The notes below the pieces were generated by a model, which saw only the letters and a list, made by a program, of their open reading frames with translations, had not been told where the DNA came from and searched no databases. From assembly GCA_008638375.1 (NCBI GenBank), contig CM018052.1, forward strand, positions 30,822,239 to 30,886,238: a stretch of DNA of 64,000 bases. Reading direction: 5' to 3'. This document shows, piece after piece, positions 1-12,775 of this stretch; the stretch's first letter is position 1; each line of letters opens with the position of its first letter. The translations under genes were made by a program, and so were the position numbers. Source of the stretch: Nyssa sinensis. Taxonomy: Eukaryota > Streptophyta > Magnoliopsida > Cornales > Nyssaceae.

Positions 1-3000
1 ACGAGACTTGAAATTATAATCTGTCTCATAAAAAGAGATATAAAATATCACTTGGTTACTAAAAACTTTGAGACGTGAAACTAGTGTAAAGTGTTGAATT
101 TTTTTTTTTTTATTAAACTAGCTTTTTTTCACAAAATATATTTAATAAAACAAGTTTTTTCATACTATTTTCATTTCTAAAGATAAGATGTGAAAATTAT
201 ATGCATTTATTTTAATAAATCATATTACCTCATATCTAGAAGTGAGAAAATATAAAAAAAAAAATCATATATATCATTATTCAATTTTTATTTAACTTTT
301 TATTCTCAATCATTTTGATCTAATTTTTTACAACCCTCTCTCATGGGTGAGACTTTCAAATGCGTCCCATGGTAGGTTACATGAGTGGTGAGTTCTGTCC
401 ATATGAAAAGATAATATCAAGATTGTGACATGTACACTCTTACAATGAGTGGTGAGTCCTGTTTATATGAAAAGATAATATCAAGATTGTGACATGTACA
501 CTTGTAAGAGGGACTTCTCTTATCTAATTTAGAATCAAATAGTACCCTTATTTAATGGAGTGAGATAAAAGTTATGCTAATGTACAAAATTTTATCATCG
601 GCTAAGATGTCATTTCAGGGAGTTAAGAGTTTGGAAAAATTGATTTTAAAAAATAGACTATTGGGAAATGAATTATGAAGAATTGATTACTAGGTATTTG
701 GTAAAAAAATATGTAAAAGTGATTCTCGCTGTTAATTTTTATTTTTATCTTTTATGTTATATATACTGAGTAATGTGTAAGTAGTAGGTTTAAGGGACTT
801 GTAAAAATCAAAACTATTTTGAGAATTATGGTGCTACCTTATGGCGATTTGAGTAAAACTATTTTTTTAGTTTTTCCAAAACAAATTTTGCAACAAAAAA
901 TTAGTGAATTTTATTACAGAATTTAATTTTGAAAAACTCTTCTAAACGGAAAAAAGTTTAGTGAGACGATAGCATAGTATTACCCTGTGATGATTTAAAT
1001 ATCACAATAAATTTCATAAAAAACTCAAATTACGATAAAAATAGCGCAATACTACTGTTTTACTGAATTATTTTCCCTTATAAACACCCCATGGTTTGGG
1101 GGGCTTAAAAAAAGGAAAAAAATCACTTTGTATTGGTTTAGTTAAATCTTGTATGAAGGAATATGATCCCATCTCAATTTACAACAAATATGAGAAGAAC
1201 AAGAAGTGAGTAAATATGATGTAAACACATTCCAAATTCATCTTTTGTGGGACAAAGTGAAGTACAAAAAAAAAAAATTATATTATATCCCTATAAACAT
1301 CATTAAATGTGATGGGTGTGGCCAAAATGAATACACATTTACACTGCCCATCTGAGAAAAGGACCCACTAGATTGGAACTCTTTGGCCAGTCTGTCATAA
1401 TCAGAGCTCTTTAAAGCTTTTTTGACATTGGTTAGGATGGTATTTAAGAAATATTTTATCATCTAGTTTTAAAATAGGAGGACTAATTAAGACTTTCACT
1501 CAAACTCATTTAATGGAGCATAATTTTGGAATTATACCAATTCTAGTATTATATTATTATATAACTGATTTTAAGTATGAAGAAAGAAAAATTATAACTA
1601 ACAATTAGCATAAAACTGTCAAAAATTTTATAAACACGAATCTTTAGATTGATTTTTTAAATTACACAATGAGCCGTGATGAATTCAAAAATTATGATTA
1701 GGAAGTCAAATTGTATATATTAAATTTTAGGAGGAAATTTTATGAAAATTTAACAAAATTTAGGACGGTCAATTCTTAATTTTTTTCGAAAAAATAGACC
1801 TAACCCGCTACTAACATGGGTAATGCTACCTATTAGATCAACAAAAAAGAAAATTTCATTTTACAAATTTATCAGTAAAAAAGAAGAAAGTGGAGACTGA
1901 ATGCGTGGGTTGATGGTAAGAAACCCTACCCACAAATATCAGCTATTGTGCATTTAAAATTGATATTTTTTTTTTTTTACAGAGATACGTGACGTTAGTC
2001 GGTCAGATAAAATTTTAGACTTACTTTCTTACATGTTTTCTCTTTTACTGTTAAGTGTCATCATTCTAATTATTTTAAAAAAAAAACAAATTATAAGCTA
2101 TAAAATGATCTGAAAGTGGCCAATTTTAACAGTGGAAATAGACAAAGAAATGAATTAAGGAAAGCAAGCTACAGAGGTGGAATTGGAGTTGGGGGGCAAA
2201 AGGGGGTACTTAATGTGTAGGAGGGGCCGAAGATATTAATTTACAATGACATTGCCAGACAACCGTAGTTTTTTTTTGGAGATTTTTCACAGTCCACCCG
2301 TGAAGGTTACTAGATGACCTTCACCGTTAAGCTGTTTCACAAAAATTAAATTCTTTTTCAATCGAAGCACATTTCTGACATTTTATATCTTTTATACTGA
2401 CTCGTTTGACAGTCTTATTTTCACATTTTTTTTACTCACAATATTTAAAAGTTCATCATTAGCCAAATAAACTTTTTTGAAATCATTACTTATATAATTT
2501 TTAATGTTTTCTCTATGAATGAAAAGAAACTTCATAATCTAAAATCTAAGACTCAAGATGACTGTCAACACTCAATATCAAAGATCACAAATATCTTCTA
2601 TTTTAGCATTTATAAACTTTCTTATTTTGATCAACTTTATAAACGTAAACACAAGAGTAAGATGAAAAATTACTATAAAAATATCCTCTTGGGGGTTAAA
2701 TGGCGACACCAAAATAGATAAGGAGCAACTTGAACCCCAAGTGGATGGACCAAATGGCTGTCATTTTCAGTTGCATCACGTATATAGATATATGTATGTA
2801 AGTATATATGCGTGTAATAAACTCCGAAATTCTGAAGTGTGAGTAGTCTCAGTAGGGTTGATCCGGTCCCCGTGCACATTCAATGTAAGAAGCAGGTGGT
2901 GGATTGCTTTTCTTGCAGTCCAGGGCAGGGGAAAGCCTAAGTCAAACTTTCCTTTTTCTATACTTTTTTTGCTTTATTATTGCCAAATTCTTGTGGATAT

Positions 3001-3032
3001 TTTATCCAAAAGCCCTACTTCACAAAAGAAAG
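1..3032. other. AT-rich intergenic DNA without a gene
   Basis: No frame here looks like a protein or RNA gene: ORFs are short, low in complexity and lack recognisable motifs. The stretch holds many poly-A/T runs and one clear 64-bp tandem duplication, listed separately. Confidence 0.6.
381..508. repeat. 64-bp tandem duplication (2 copies)
   Basis: Two adjacent copies, starting at 381 and 445, each begin ATGAGTGGTGAGT and run to a GACATGTACAC block. They differ at only a few positions, so the duplication is fairly recent. No function is evident. Confidence 0.85.
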
Positions 3033-3772
3033 TCTGACTCTGATCCAGTGTATTGATAAAAATACTCATAATTAAATTCTTCACATACATATAAATAATA
3101 TATATATATATATACACACATATATATTTAAATTTATACATGTAAAAATATTTGATAAAATATTTATATAATTTAAATATATAATTGACCCGGCTTAAGT
3201 ACCTTCTTTATTTTCACCCTGAACCCATGTTGAGTTTTAATTATTCCTGTCACCCCACCCCACTCCACCCTCGATTTATTTTCTTCCCAATCCCATCTCA
3301 TTAGGGACGGGATGGGACTTGACAAATTATCATTCATGCTCATGGGTTGGTTGCCAAGCTTCCAAACCATGCAATTCAGGTAAGATCTACTAGAACAGTT
3401 AGGTTCATGCATCTAAGCCTAACAACTGGAATGCAGCTTCGCGTGACTATACTCAAGACAGTCATGGTTACCCGTTTGGGATCCACAAATGAGATATAAC
3501 AAGAAAACAGAAAACCAAAGCTCCAACCATAATGCATTTGGTAAAACAAGATACAGTCAATTGGGTTGAAAGTTGAAACCCATTGTCCTATTTAAAAATT
3601 AAAAAAAAATAATAGTAATAAGAAGACGGGGACTTATTGCCGAGTTTCGAGAAATGTTTAGATAAACTAATGACCAAGTCAATAGATTTAATCAATTATT
3701 TTAAATCATACAAGTAAAAATAATTTTTTTCTCCTAAAAATAAAAAATAAATAACATATACGCACGCCAAAT
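3033..3772 (+). repeat. Direct duplication, copy 1 (partner at 4921-5835)
   Basis: This block shares long colinear stretches with 4921-5835 in the same orientation, including GGGTTGGTTGCCAAGCTT, TTTGGGATCCACAAATGAG and CCAAAGCTCCAACCATAAT. The copies differ by many substitutions and indels. It contains short (TA) tracts and no credible coding frame. It may be a fragment of an old transposon or a local duplication. Confidence 0.8.
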
Positions 3773-4185
3773 TTATTAATCTTATTATTATTAATAAAAA
3801 AAATTTAATTCACCATTATTTAAATCATGAAACAAACATAGTGTCAGTCCTTTCCTCTGCAGCACAGCCCGGAAAATATGACCGACAAGAAAATCAGAGG
3901 CATTAAAAGGGAGGGCCAACCACCGTCCCAAATCAGCATAAAACGCCATACGAAATCCATGGTGTTAGGTGCATCACATTTTAAAGCCATTTTTATTCTG
4001 ATTGAAGTTATGAGGGGGGTCACTGAGTTTGACACAGCTAACGATGTATCAGCAAGTCAAAGTTGTCCTTCCTCTATCCATGCCCTGTCCAATCCAATGC
4101 CAATACTGGTTTGTTCAATGTTTGAAAACCTATTTTATGAGGAAAAATCATTAGTCTTTTTTTAATTTTTCTCTGCGTTCCAACC

Positions 4186-4370
4186 GTCACGTGCATGCAT
4201 TAGCTTTTCATTAATTACAGTAAGTATCTCATAATGAATATCCCGTATCTCACATTCCATCTTTGCCATCACGTGCATGCGGACAAATATGCATTAATTT
4301 TTCATTATTTATAATAAAAATCCCATAATGAATATCTCATCTCTCATATTCCATCTTCCTCTCACATTTT
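4186..4370 (+). repeat. About 82-bp tandem duplication
   Basis: Two diverged copies each begin TCACGTGCATGC (near 4186 and 4268) and continue into CATAATGAATATC and CATATTCCATCTT-like strings. Each copy contains a CACGTG hexamer, but no nearby gene makes a regulatory role likely. Confidence 0.6.
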
Positions 4371-4722
4371 TCATATAAATGACGTACATTGCCAAACAGA
4401 CCCCGCCTTTGTGACAGACGGGGACAAAAGTGGGGTTTCATTTTGTTAGATGGTACTTTCTTTAAACTTTCAAGTCCTCAATTAGAAAATCTTGGCCTCA
4501 TAGTCAATGAGATCAGTATGATATCTGGTTAGATCTACACTTTGTTCTGGCCATTTACCTTATACAAAATTAGCTTATGCAATTGAGAAGTTAATTTGAT
4601 GGAAATTTAACTAGCCTGGAGCCTGTACTAGCTAAACAGTTATGCTTCTTTTGGGGTCTTAGTTTCAAAGCTAGAAGTTCATTAATTATCATCATTTTAA
4701 GTATGGGACATCCAGGCTATTA

Positions 4723-4728
<6 letters not shown>

Positions 4729-4764
<36 letters not shown>
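4729..4764. repeat. (TA)n microsatellite
   Basis: A pure AT dinucleotide run of about 36 bp. Similar tracts occur near 9005-9031, 19406-19438, 58554-58586, 60240-60271 and 63929-63952. Confidence 0.9.
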
Positions 4765-4768
<4 letters not shown>

Positions 4769-4920
4769 CCCCAAGCAAAGGCACAGTTAGTAAAAGTAAG
4801 TTTGGCACCTCCAATTTTATAAATATTTGGAACTCCCGAGCAAATTCACGAAAGCACTAACAAGCCTGACTTAAATCATTAAATGGGCAGTGTTACATCG
4901 GATTGACCCGTTTGACATCT

Positions 4921-5835
4921 CTAACTCTGATCCGCAGTATTGATAAAATACTCAAAATTAAATTCTTCCAACTACTCATGCAGGAATGGCAAGGGGCCCA
5001 TTAGTCCTGACACTTCATGAATATCGCGCATTGTATGTTATGTCTTCCATTTCTGCTCTGGCCGTTTCTGTCTAAAATTTATTTTTTTAAAATTTTTTAA
5101 AATTAAAATTAAAAATAATCAACTAATATTATTTAAAATACAAATTCATATTTACACACATATTTAAATTTATATATGTAAAAGTATTTAATAAAATATG
5201 AAAATATAAAAATATATTTATATAATTTAAATATATAACTGGCCGGGCATGGATACCTTTTCTCAACTACACCTCGAACCCATGTCAGGTTTTAATATTT
5301 TCTCTCATTCCCACTCCCATCCCACTATTTTCTCCCCAACCCCATCTCAATGGGGCTGGGATGGTCCCAACATGACGAGACAAATTGTCATCCCGGCTTA
5401 TGGGTTGGTTGCCAAGCTTTAGCACCATGAATTCGGGTAAGATCTGCTAGAAAAGTTAGGTTAATGAGCCTTACAACTTGAATGCAGCTCCCTACCAATG
5501 GTGTGACTAGACTCACAGTCATGGTTACCAGTTTGGGATCCACAAATGAGATATAACATGAAAATATAAGACCAAAGCTCCAACCATAATGCATATGGTT
5601 AAACAAGATAGTCAATTGGGCTGAAAGTTGAAACCCATTGTCCTATTTAAAAAATTAAAAAATAATATTAGGAAGAGGGGGATTTATTGTCTGGTCTAAA
5701 GAAATTTTTAGATGAACTAGGTCTACTAGGTCTATTGACCAAGTCAATAGATCTAGCCAACCATTTCAAGTCATGCAAGCAAAAACAACTTTTTTGTCTC
5801 CTGAAAAATAGACAACATATACACACACCGGATTC
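4921..5835 (+). repeat. Direct duplication, copy 2 (partner at 3033-3772)
   Basis: Homologous to 3033-3772 in direct orientation, but carrying extra sequence near 4965-5130. Shared blocks include the repeated GGGATCCACAAATGAGATAT string. No gene is supported. Confidence 0.8.
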
Positions 5836-6686
5836 ATGCTTGGTCAATGGACCAGTCCACCTAAAAACATCTATTCTAGAAATGGTTAATGATAATGAGA
5901 GAATCAGTCACACGGCACATTTAGTAAAAGACTAAAGAATAACATTTGAAATTAATTTACAAATTCGGGCACGTGGCACATCACCATCTGTTCCATAAGA
6001 AAATGAAATTTCAATAGAAACATATGCTATCTACGAAAATCAAGAACTTCAGATACAAAAAAAAAAAAAAATGCTCATGACCCATGGCAGGAATCTGAGA
6101 AAAAAAAGAGGAGAAATTAAACACAGCCCGTTGGCAATATTTCCATCTGTTTGAAACTTTGAATATTTGTGTATGTGCTGTATATTCATACATTTCATGA
6201 GGAAACAACCTTGTATCAAGAAAACATGCGTTTGTCAAAAAGAAGAAAAAAAAAGTCAGTCTAGTGATGATATGCTCATAATCACGTGCAACAAGATTTC
6301 AAGGAATAGGATACCTTTGGAACAGATGAATTCATCTGACCTGCTTTATCTAATACTCCCTTAAGTCAAATGATTGTCAAAGAGTTAAAGATGTTCACTG
6401 AACTTCATAAGCAACTCTTTTGAAGCAATTAGTATTTCCTCTGGTTCAAGTTTTAAAATAAAAATGATGAGCAGGAAATGGGAGATCAAACTGAGAATTT
6501 GAGGATGTTAAAAAGTTCAAAGTTTTGTTTGTCCGATATATGAAGCTTAATCCCAACTGGCATTTGATGACTTTAAACTTTAATTTGAGGTTGTAGAAAT
6601 AAAATTGATCCCATCGTGTGTTTAAACTTTAAAAGGCACAAATCCATGTGTGCTGGATGTATTGGAAGTTCCTAATAAATGGATTT
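5836..6686. other. Intergenic DNA, nothing recognised
   Basis: AT-rich sequence with poly-A runs. I see no coding, RNA or transposon signature. Confidence 0.5.
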
Positions 6687-6862
6687 GTCACCAATTTGGA
6701 ACAGCCTCACTCCTTTCTAGCATATTGGCCCTCCTCTATCCTAGCATTTTGTCACTAATTTGGAATATCCTCACTCCTTTCTAGCATTTTGGCCCCCCTC
6801 TATCCTAGCATTTTGTCACCAATTTGGAACAGCCTCACTCCTATCTAGCATTTTGGAACAAA
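6687..6862. repeat. 64-bp tandem repeat (about 2.7 copies)
   Basis: Copies start at 6687, 6751 and 6815 with GTCAC(C/T)AATTTGGAA and contain CCTCACTCCT and TCTAGCAT. The array lies 230-410 bp beyond the stop codon of the minus-strand phosphatase gene, so it could fall in its 3' UTR or terminator region. That placement is inference; no transcript end is visible. Confidence 0.85.
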
Positions 6863-7094
6863 TCCTTATTCTAAGTGCTATACATATAAAAATATTACAA
6901 TTTCATTTCCTTACAGTATCCAAACAAGAAGAATATTGACTTCTGTAAGAGATATAATATTGCTTTGTTATTGTTAAAGCATGCTCATTTCTGTGATGCC
7001 CGATAAACCAATGTCAAAAAGCAATAAGAGTTACAGTTATTTTACCTGCCAAGAACACATGGGTGGGAGCTCCTTAATGTTATGCAGCAATATG

Positions 7095-9002
7095 TCATAG
7101 ACTAGAGGAGCCCCAGCTAGCATCAACAGCTCTGATAATTTTGTCATGTAGTTTGGCTCCAGCACAAGCAATTATGCCCCGATCAAGACCTTCTAAGTAT
7201 ATACCCTTTGAAAAGTCCAGTGGATGGCCTCCAGCATCAGTTACCACACCACCAGCTTCTTGAATAATAACAACACCAGCTGCATGATCCCATATCTTTT
7301 CCTTGTAGCCAGCCCTGGCAAACTTCATGAAAATCTCAGCATCCCCACGGGCTATGGCTGCATACTTCACCATGCTATATACACGTAATGGTTGGTTCCT
7401 GGTCATTGAAACATAAGATGTAAGTTTTAACTGAATACAGTTTAATTGCACATTCATCTCCTTTTTTTTGAACAAACGCACATTTATCGCAATAACCTTT
7501 TACCTATTTTCCTTTCTTTCTTTACTTAGGACTAATTTCCATCTTTTATAATTTAAATTGTTACGATTCCATCTCTATAATTTGACATTCTGAGCACTTA
7601 TCAAAAATAATTTGACATTCCAAGCAAAAAGATTTTGTTGATTAAATTTGACTGTATGTAAAAAGTATGGAAGCAAATGTCAGTGAAACCTAATTTTGAT
7701 AAGAGCAACTATTCCAAGATTCATAAAAGATGTATTTGCTAAATTTTTTGTGAAAGAAAAGAACAAAAAGACATGCGCACCTAAGTCCTACACTGTGAGC
7801 TAGTCCTGCTGTGAAGGAATGGCTTGAATTCGCCTTCTCAACTGGTTCACAAAAGGTTGCCAATGCCGGGTTATCAATGGAGGAAACATGAATCGGCCTT
7901 GCAGAATTCGGCCACACAAGCTTCTTTTCTCCATGGAGCAATGGCTGCATCCAAGCCTTGCCACTACCTTTCCATGCATAAATCACACAACCTTTGTCCC
8001 CAGATTCTGATGTTGATGGACTCAACTTAGATATAGTTCTTCGGTAGCCATTCTGATAACTAAGCCATTCCTTCTTCATGGGGTAATTGGGGCACCCAAG
8101 AACTCCAAGCACAGGTTCTCCATCTTCTATTAATGCCAGAGCTACTGCATATTGATCCCCGCGTACAAAACCCAACGTGCCATCAACAGGATCTAGCACC
8201 CAAAACCTTCCTGTGGCGCCTCCAGTTGAGTTGCATCGACTAATGGCCTCAAGAACGTCCGTAGTTCTAAGAGCCAATACTGGACCTTTAAGTCCAAAAC
8301 GAGGTGCTTCAGATAAGCATTCATTCACTGTTTTCACCACAGCTTCTAGTAGGCCCCCTGCATCTGCCCCAGAGAGTACTTGAATATCTTCTTCAGCAAC
8401 AATGGATACGTTCTTACTCCCAAAAAACTCGGAGAGTACCCAGCTGACAGTTGCTTGGACACTCCAATCTGTTTACATGATATCATCAAGGGAATCAGCC
8501 AATCTAACATAAAATGAAATTTTATAATGTCAAATACATATAATGAGAAATCAAAATCTAAATTCAACCTGTGGTGAAATGCCCAGAGGACAACAAAACA
8601 TAGAGATGCCTAAAACATAAAAAAGAGATAGCTTATGAAGAAATTGGATGAAAACATATTGCCCTAAGAATCGATTTTTGTGTAGTGAACATGTTTCTAT
8701 GCTTATCTAGGGTTTGTCAACAAAAGATGATGCCGGGCTGATTCAAAGTTTACATGACATTACAATTAAGTCAGGTTTCTTCATGACAATAAACTGCTAC
8801 AGCAATCAAAAGCACAAACACTCTATTTTGACTCACGTATCCATGTCGGACATTTTCCAAACACGTGTTGGATACGCGAAAAAAGAGTGTCCACTTGTTC
8901 TTCTCTTTTTTTTGACTTTCGGACACATTATGAACACATTTTCTATTCTCTTTTTTGTTGGTTTTTTCTCTTTTTCTCCTCTTCTCCTTAGTTCTTTTTA
9001 GT

Positions 9003-9033
<31 letters not shown>

Positions 9034-11365
9034 GTTAGTAAACTTGTTTTGAAACTTGAATCATGAATTTTGATGATTAAGTGAAGAAATTCTTGAATTT
9101 TAATTTAATAAATTTTTATTTTAATATCTTAATAATACTTTTGTGATTTGTGTGTTTTATGCAATTTTAATTGAAATAATGTTAAGTTTTTATTATATAG
9201 TCATATAAAAAATTTATATATATTCAACATGTCTATGTCTTACTTTTTGAGAAATAACGTGTCTGTGTCCAGGTCATGCCACATCCTTGCTTCTTAGTAA
9301 TCACGAGTCAAGTTGCCAATAATGAAATCAGTATTACTTCAACACAGGAAAGAGTAAGTTTAGCTTAAAAAATCAATTTAGGTAGGCTCTGAAGAAGTAG
9401 AAAGCCATGTGGATACTAAGGCAGCACTAGATCATGTTGAAAATACTAGAAAAGCCGCCAGTATTTATTCAGTGGACAAAATTTAATATGATTGAGTAAG
9501 CAAACATATCTACTATAATTACCAATTTATGCACATGGATGGAGAATGAGCCAATATTGGAATGCTTTCCAGGAAAGTTTCTGGCCTTGTTACACAATGA
9601 CATAAATAAAAATATATCCTGCAATTCTAATTATATATTACAGCTGCGTAAGTCAATAGGTACTGGACTCATTACTCTATTGTTACTGTTGTATGTTTCT
9701 CATTTCCTAGTTGGAAAATGCAAATCCAAAATGCTATTTGGTGCACCATCTGCAATTAAATTAAAGCATTCAAATATACTTCTTAAACACTGCTGCTTAG
9801 ATATGCTTTTGGCAGTCATTCTTTATTTATTTATTTTTTTCCACATGAAAAATTGTTAATCCTCTTAATCCCATGCTTTAAACTCTCGATCTCTATCAAC
9901 TAAGGGGCCTAAAATCCAACGCATACCATTTGACCAACAATTCATTGGTCATATTTTTGTCATAACAAGATTAGCAAAGATTTGAATTAAGCAACCAAGG
10001 CTCTTCATAAAGCCCAAATGGCATCACAATTTCCTTTGGCTCTACTAAATATGAGGTGTGCACTCCTCTGTTAACCCAAAATTAGATCTTCTTTCATAAT
10101 TTATCCATAATCTGTACATAACATCTCCAGCAAAAGAAAGTGACCATACCGCTTGATAACAAAAATTTTGCAGCTGGTAGATGCACAATTATATATTCTT
10201 TACCCTTCTGAACAAAACCATGAATACTCGCATGTATGATGATATGTTTATATAATCTCTTATCTCTAATTCAATTTAGCCATTCATTTTATAATTTAAA
10301 TTTTCAAAACTCATTGATTCAAAGATTTTTTTACAGCTATCTTCTAGTAGTCCATTTCATAACAAACTATTTGAACCGGGTTCTAAAAGGAACATTATTT
10401 TTTCTTTTTTCTTTTTTTGGGTGCAAGTAGTTCAAAGAGGAACACCCATAGTGCAATCATCTTTTTTTTTTCCTTTTTTCAGGAGAAGGCATACAGTTCT
10501 ATGTAATTACCAACTCCACAGTCCACAGCAACCACTACACAAACCAAAAACATCTTGAATTAGTCGATAACAGGGTATTGTAATCTACAAGTTTACTGTA
10601 TAATTGGTTGTTTATACATCCCTGCCCGCATAATATTATCATTTTTCTTTCCATAATCTTGCAATTCAATATGATAACCTAATCTGAAAATATAAGGGTA
10701 AATTAGGAACACTCCAATCATAACTCCCTTTTACACTTTTTCTTAATCACCCCTAAAAGAGTGCATATTTGATGGGCTCACAGTCATCATCTGCCCCATA
10801 TTTTTACTCCAAATCAAAAGTGTTAATTGTTTAGCATTTGTAAGACATGTTAAACCCAGACCCAAATGAATGAACTTCATACGGATTTTAAGATTGCTCA
10901 AAAAAAAAAAAAATTACAATCAAATTCAACAATAAACAATCATCTATTTCAAAGAAAAGTAACAGAACAAGAAACAGGAATCGAATTACCTGCAATTGTG
11001 ACTGGAGATTTATCATCCTTGGATTGGACTTGGTCATCGCTTTTAGAAAGCAAACTTTCTTGCACTCTCTGACAGAGCAAACAAGCCATCTGTACAACTC
11101 TGACAGCAACCTCTAATTTCTTGGAATATTCCTCCGGTTCTGAAGGTGTAAGCACCAATTTGTTCTGGGTTTCCATTGTTGAAGAAGGATGGGTCTGATT
11201 ACTCTCAGAAAGAGAAACAAGGGGCTTTGACGAACTTGGACGACTTTTATTATGGAAGAAGAGGCAGCAGACGCTTCCTACATGGTTGGGAGTAAAAATA
11301 TTCCTTCGATTCTGCACCAAGGCAAGTGGGACTTCTGCAGCAAAACTTGCACAAAATAAAGGCAT
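7095..11365 (-). CDS. PAP-specific phosphatase, HAL2-like (organellar 3'(2'),5'-bisphosphate nucleotidase)
   Basis: Three exons join in frame: 11365-10990, 8468-7781 and 7398-7095 (TGA at 7097-7095), giving 455 aa. Both introns are GT-AG; the first splits codon D126 and the second an Arg codon. The protein has the inositol monophosphatase superfamily metal site: SPVTIADW at 120-127, AEED at 150-153, DPVDGT at 218-223 and WDHAAG at 391-396, followed by QEAGG. It most resembles the plant HAL2-like group that includes Arabidopsis At4g05090. Such enzymes hydrolyse 3'-phosphoadenosine 5'-phosphate (PAP), the by-product of sulfation, to AMP. The first about 80 residues are basic and Ser-rich with no acidic cluster, consistent with a mitochondrial or plastid transit peptide (inference). 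The start at 11365 is the first in-frame ATG; the frame stays open to 11476 without another. No lesion is seen, so the gene looks functional. The exact substrate is inferred from the family. Confidence 0.93.
7399..7780 (-). other. Intron 2 of the HAL2-like phosphatase gene
   Basis: A 382-bp intron with donor AG|GTGCGC at 7781/7780 and acceptor ACCAG|GAACC at 7399/7398. Joining the exons restores the conserved [13 protein letters not shown] run. It is AT-rich and contains no other feature. Confidence 0.9.
8469..10989 (-). other. Intron 1 of the HAL2-like phosphatase gene
   Basis: A 2.5-kb intron with donor GCAG|GTAATT at 10990/10989 and acceptor AACAG|ATTGG at 8469/8468. It holds a (TA)n tract at about 9005-9031. 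Around it lie degenerate GTATCC/GTGTC-rich stretches (about 8825-8890 and 9228-9290) that look like remnants of a dispersed repeat. The ORFs in it are not coding. Confidence 0.88.
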
Positions 11366-11481
11366 TATCAATCCCTCCCTCCCCCCGCCCTCTCTCCCTG
11401 AGGTCTTCAGTCTTCTATAATTGCTATGATTTGGATTTTGTGGGCTGTGATGGCATGGCAAAGATAACAAAGACAAATTAT

Positions 11482-11534
11482 TGAGGAAAATAATAATGAC
11501 CAGGCCCGTTAAGCTGACCCACTAACTGTATGTA

Positions 11535-11569
<35 letters not shown>

Positions 11570-12420
11570 TAAGTTTTAATTATTGAATCACTTAGAAATT
11601 GAAGTTTTATTTATAATAAGTTTTTTATCTATAGTATTTAAATAATCTAATAATTAAAAGAAAAAATATTAAAAGGTTTTTAAAATAAAATTTTCAATCT
11701 AAAAAATTTAAGATAATTTTTTTTATCTAAAATATTTAAATAAGAAACTTTTATTACAAAAAAATTTAATTGTTAATTTTTATTTTAACAGTATTAAAAA
11801 ATATTATTAATTAGATTAAAATAACATTTAAAATATATTTTTAAAAAAAAGGCTAAAAAGTATATCAAATTAATTCTTCAATTCAAATAATAATAATAAT
11901 ATTTTGTGAAGTGAAAATTTATTTTTTAAGCTTTCTAGATAAATAAAAGATATTAATTTTTTTAGATTTAAGAATTTATTTTATGAATTATTTAGTATTT
12001 TTTAAAATATAGTTTAAGAATATTTTAGTATAATCAAAAATATTTTTTAACAGTATTAAAATGAAAGTTAATAATTAGATTTTTTGTAGTAAAAGTTTTT
12101 TATTTGAATCTTTTAGTTAAAAAAAAAAAAACTTACTATGTTTTTTAGGTTGAAAAATTTATTTTAATTAAAATATTTTGTCTCATATATACTCTAATTC
12201 ATTGTAACACTATCCATATATATGTGTACTGTATTTATAGTATATATATATATATACAAAGGATTCGGTGAATAATCCTGAATAATAGTATGTGTACATA
12301 TACATTTCGAATAGTCGACCATGCTTAGTATATTATTGTTAATGGTTTTACATTTATATTGTTGAGGAAAATTATAACAACTAGGGCCTGCAAAGCTGGC
12401 ACATTAACTATGTGTTTGTA
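11482..12420. repeat. About 58-bp diverged direct repeats flanking AT-rich DNA
   Basis: Near 11482 and near 12361 a similar block recurs in direct orientation (TTGAGGAAAAT, then GGCC(C/T)G, AAGCTG and ACTAACT). It brackets an 820-bp AT-rich stretch with the foldback listed below. The block at 11482 is the immediate 5' flank of the phosphatase gene. Confidence 0.5.
11665..12179. repeat. Long inverted repeat (foldback) upstream of the phosphatase gene
   Basis: The arm at 11665-11806 is the reverse complement of 12039-12179 with scattered mismatches. For example, ACTTTTATTACAAAAAAAT on the left pairs with the right-arm string ATTTTTTGTAGTAAAAGT. The spacer is about 230 bp and very AT-rich. The arms suggest a foldback MITE. 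It lies 300-800 bp upstream of the phosphatase start codon, on the promoter side. Confidence 0.75.
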
Positions 12421-12519
12421 ATGTAATTCTAGTATATTATTGTTAAAAGAGATCTTTGTAATCGTAAAAATTCTTAATAATTTATCTTCTTTTTATTTTT
12501 TTTCAAATTTCAAATTTCA

Positions 12520-12775
12520 AATCTCAAATGATAAGGTAAGTGGTAGTTTTTGGCTGGCTGAATATCACATGTGAAAAAAAAAAGAATATCACATCATTCA
12601 TGATGCATAACCTAAGTATTCTTTGTAAATGTCAAAAAAATATAATAATTTATTTTATTTTTTTATAAAAAAAATGAAATTTCAAATGATATGATAGGTT
12701 ATAGGTGGTAGTTTTTGGCTGGTTGAATATCACATCATTCATGATGCATATATATAGTATTCTTTCTTGTGAAAG
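12520..12775 (+). repeat. Interrupted direct duplication of about 100 bp
   Basis: The string GGTGGTAGTTTTTGGCTGG (GTGGTAGTTTTTGGCTGG in copy 1) followed by GAATATCACAT and CATTCATGATGCATA occurs at about 12520-12630 and again at 12681-12771. Nothing coding lies here. Confidence 0.8.

Noticed and set aside
7824..8383. Plus-strand frames over exon 2 of the phosphatase gene
   Set aside because: Antisense shadows of a well-supported coding exon.
11366..11476. N-terminal extension of the phosphatase to 11476
   Set aside because: The codon at 11476 is TTG, not ATG, and the extra sequence comes from a G/A-rich repeat. The first in-frame ATG is at 11365.
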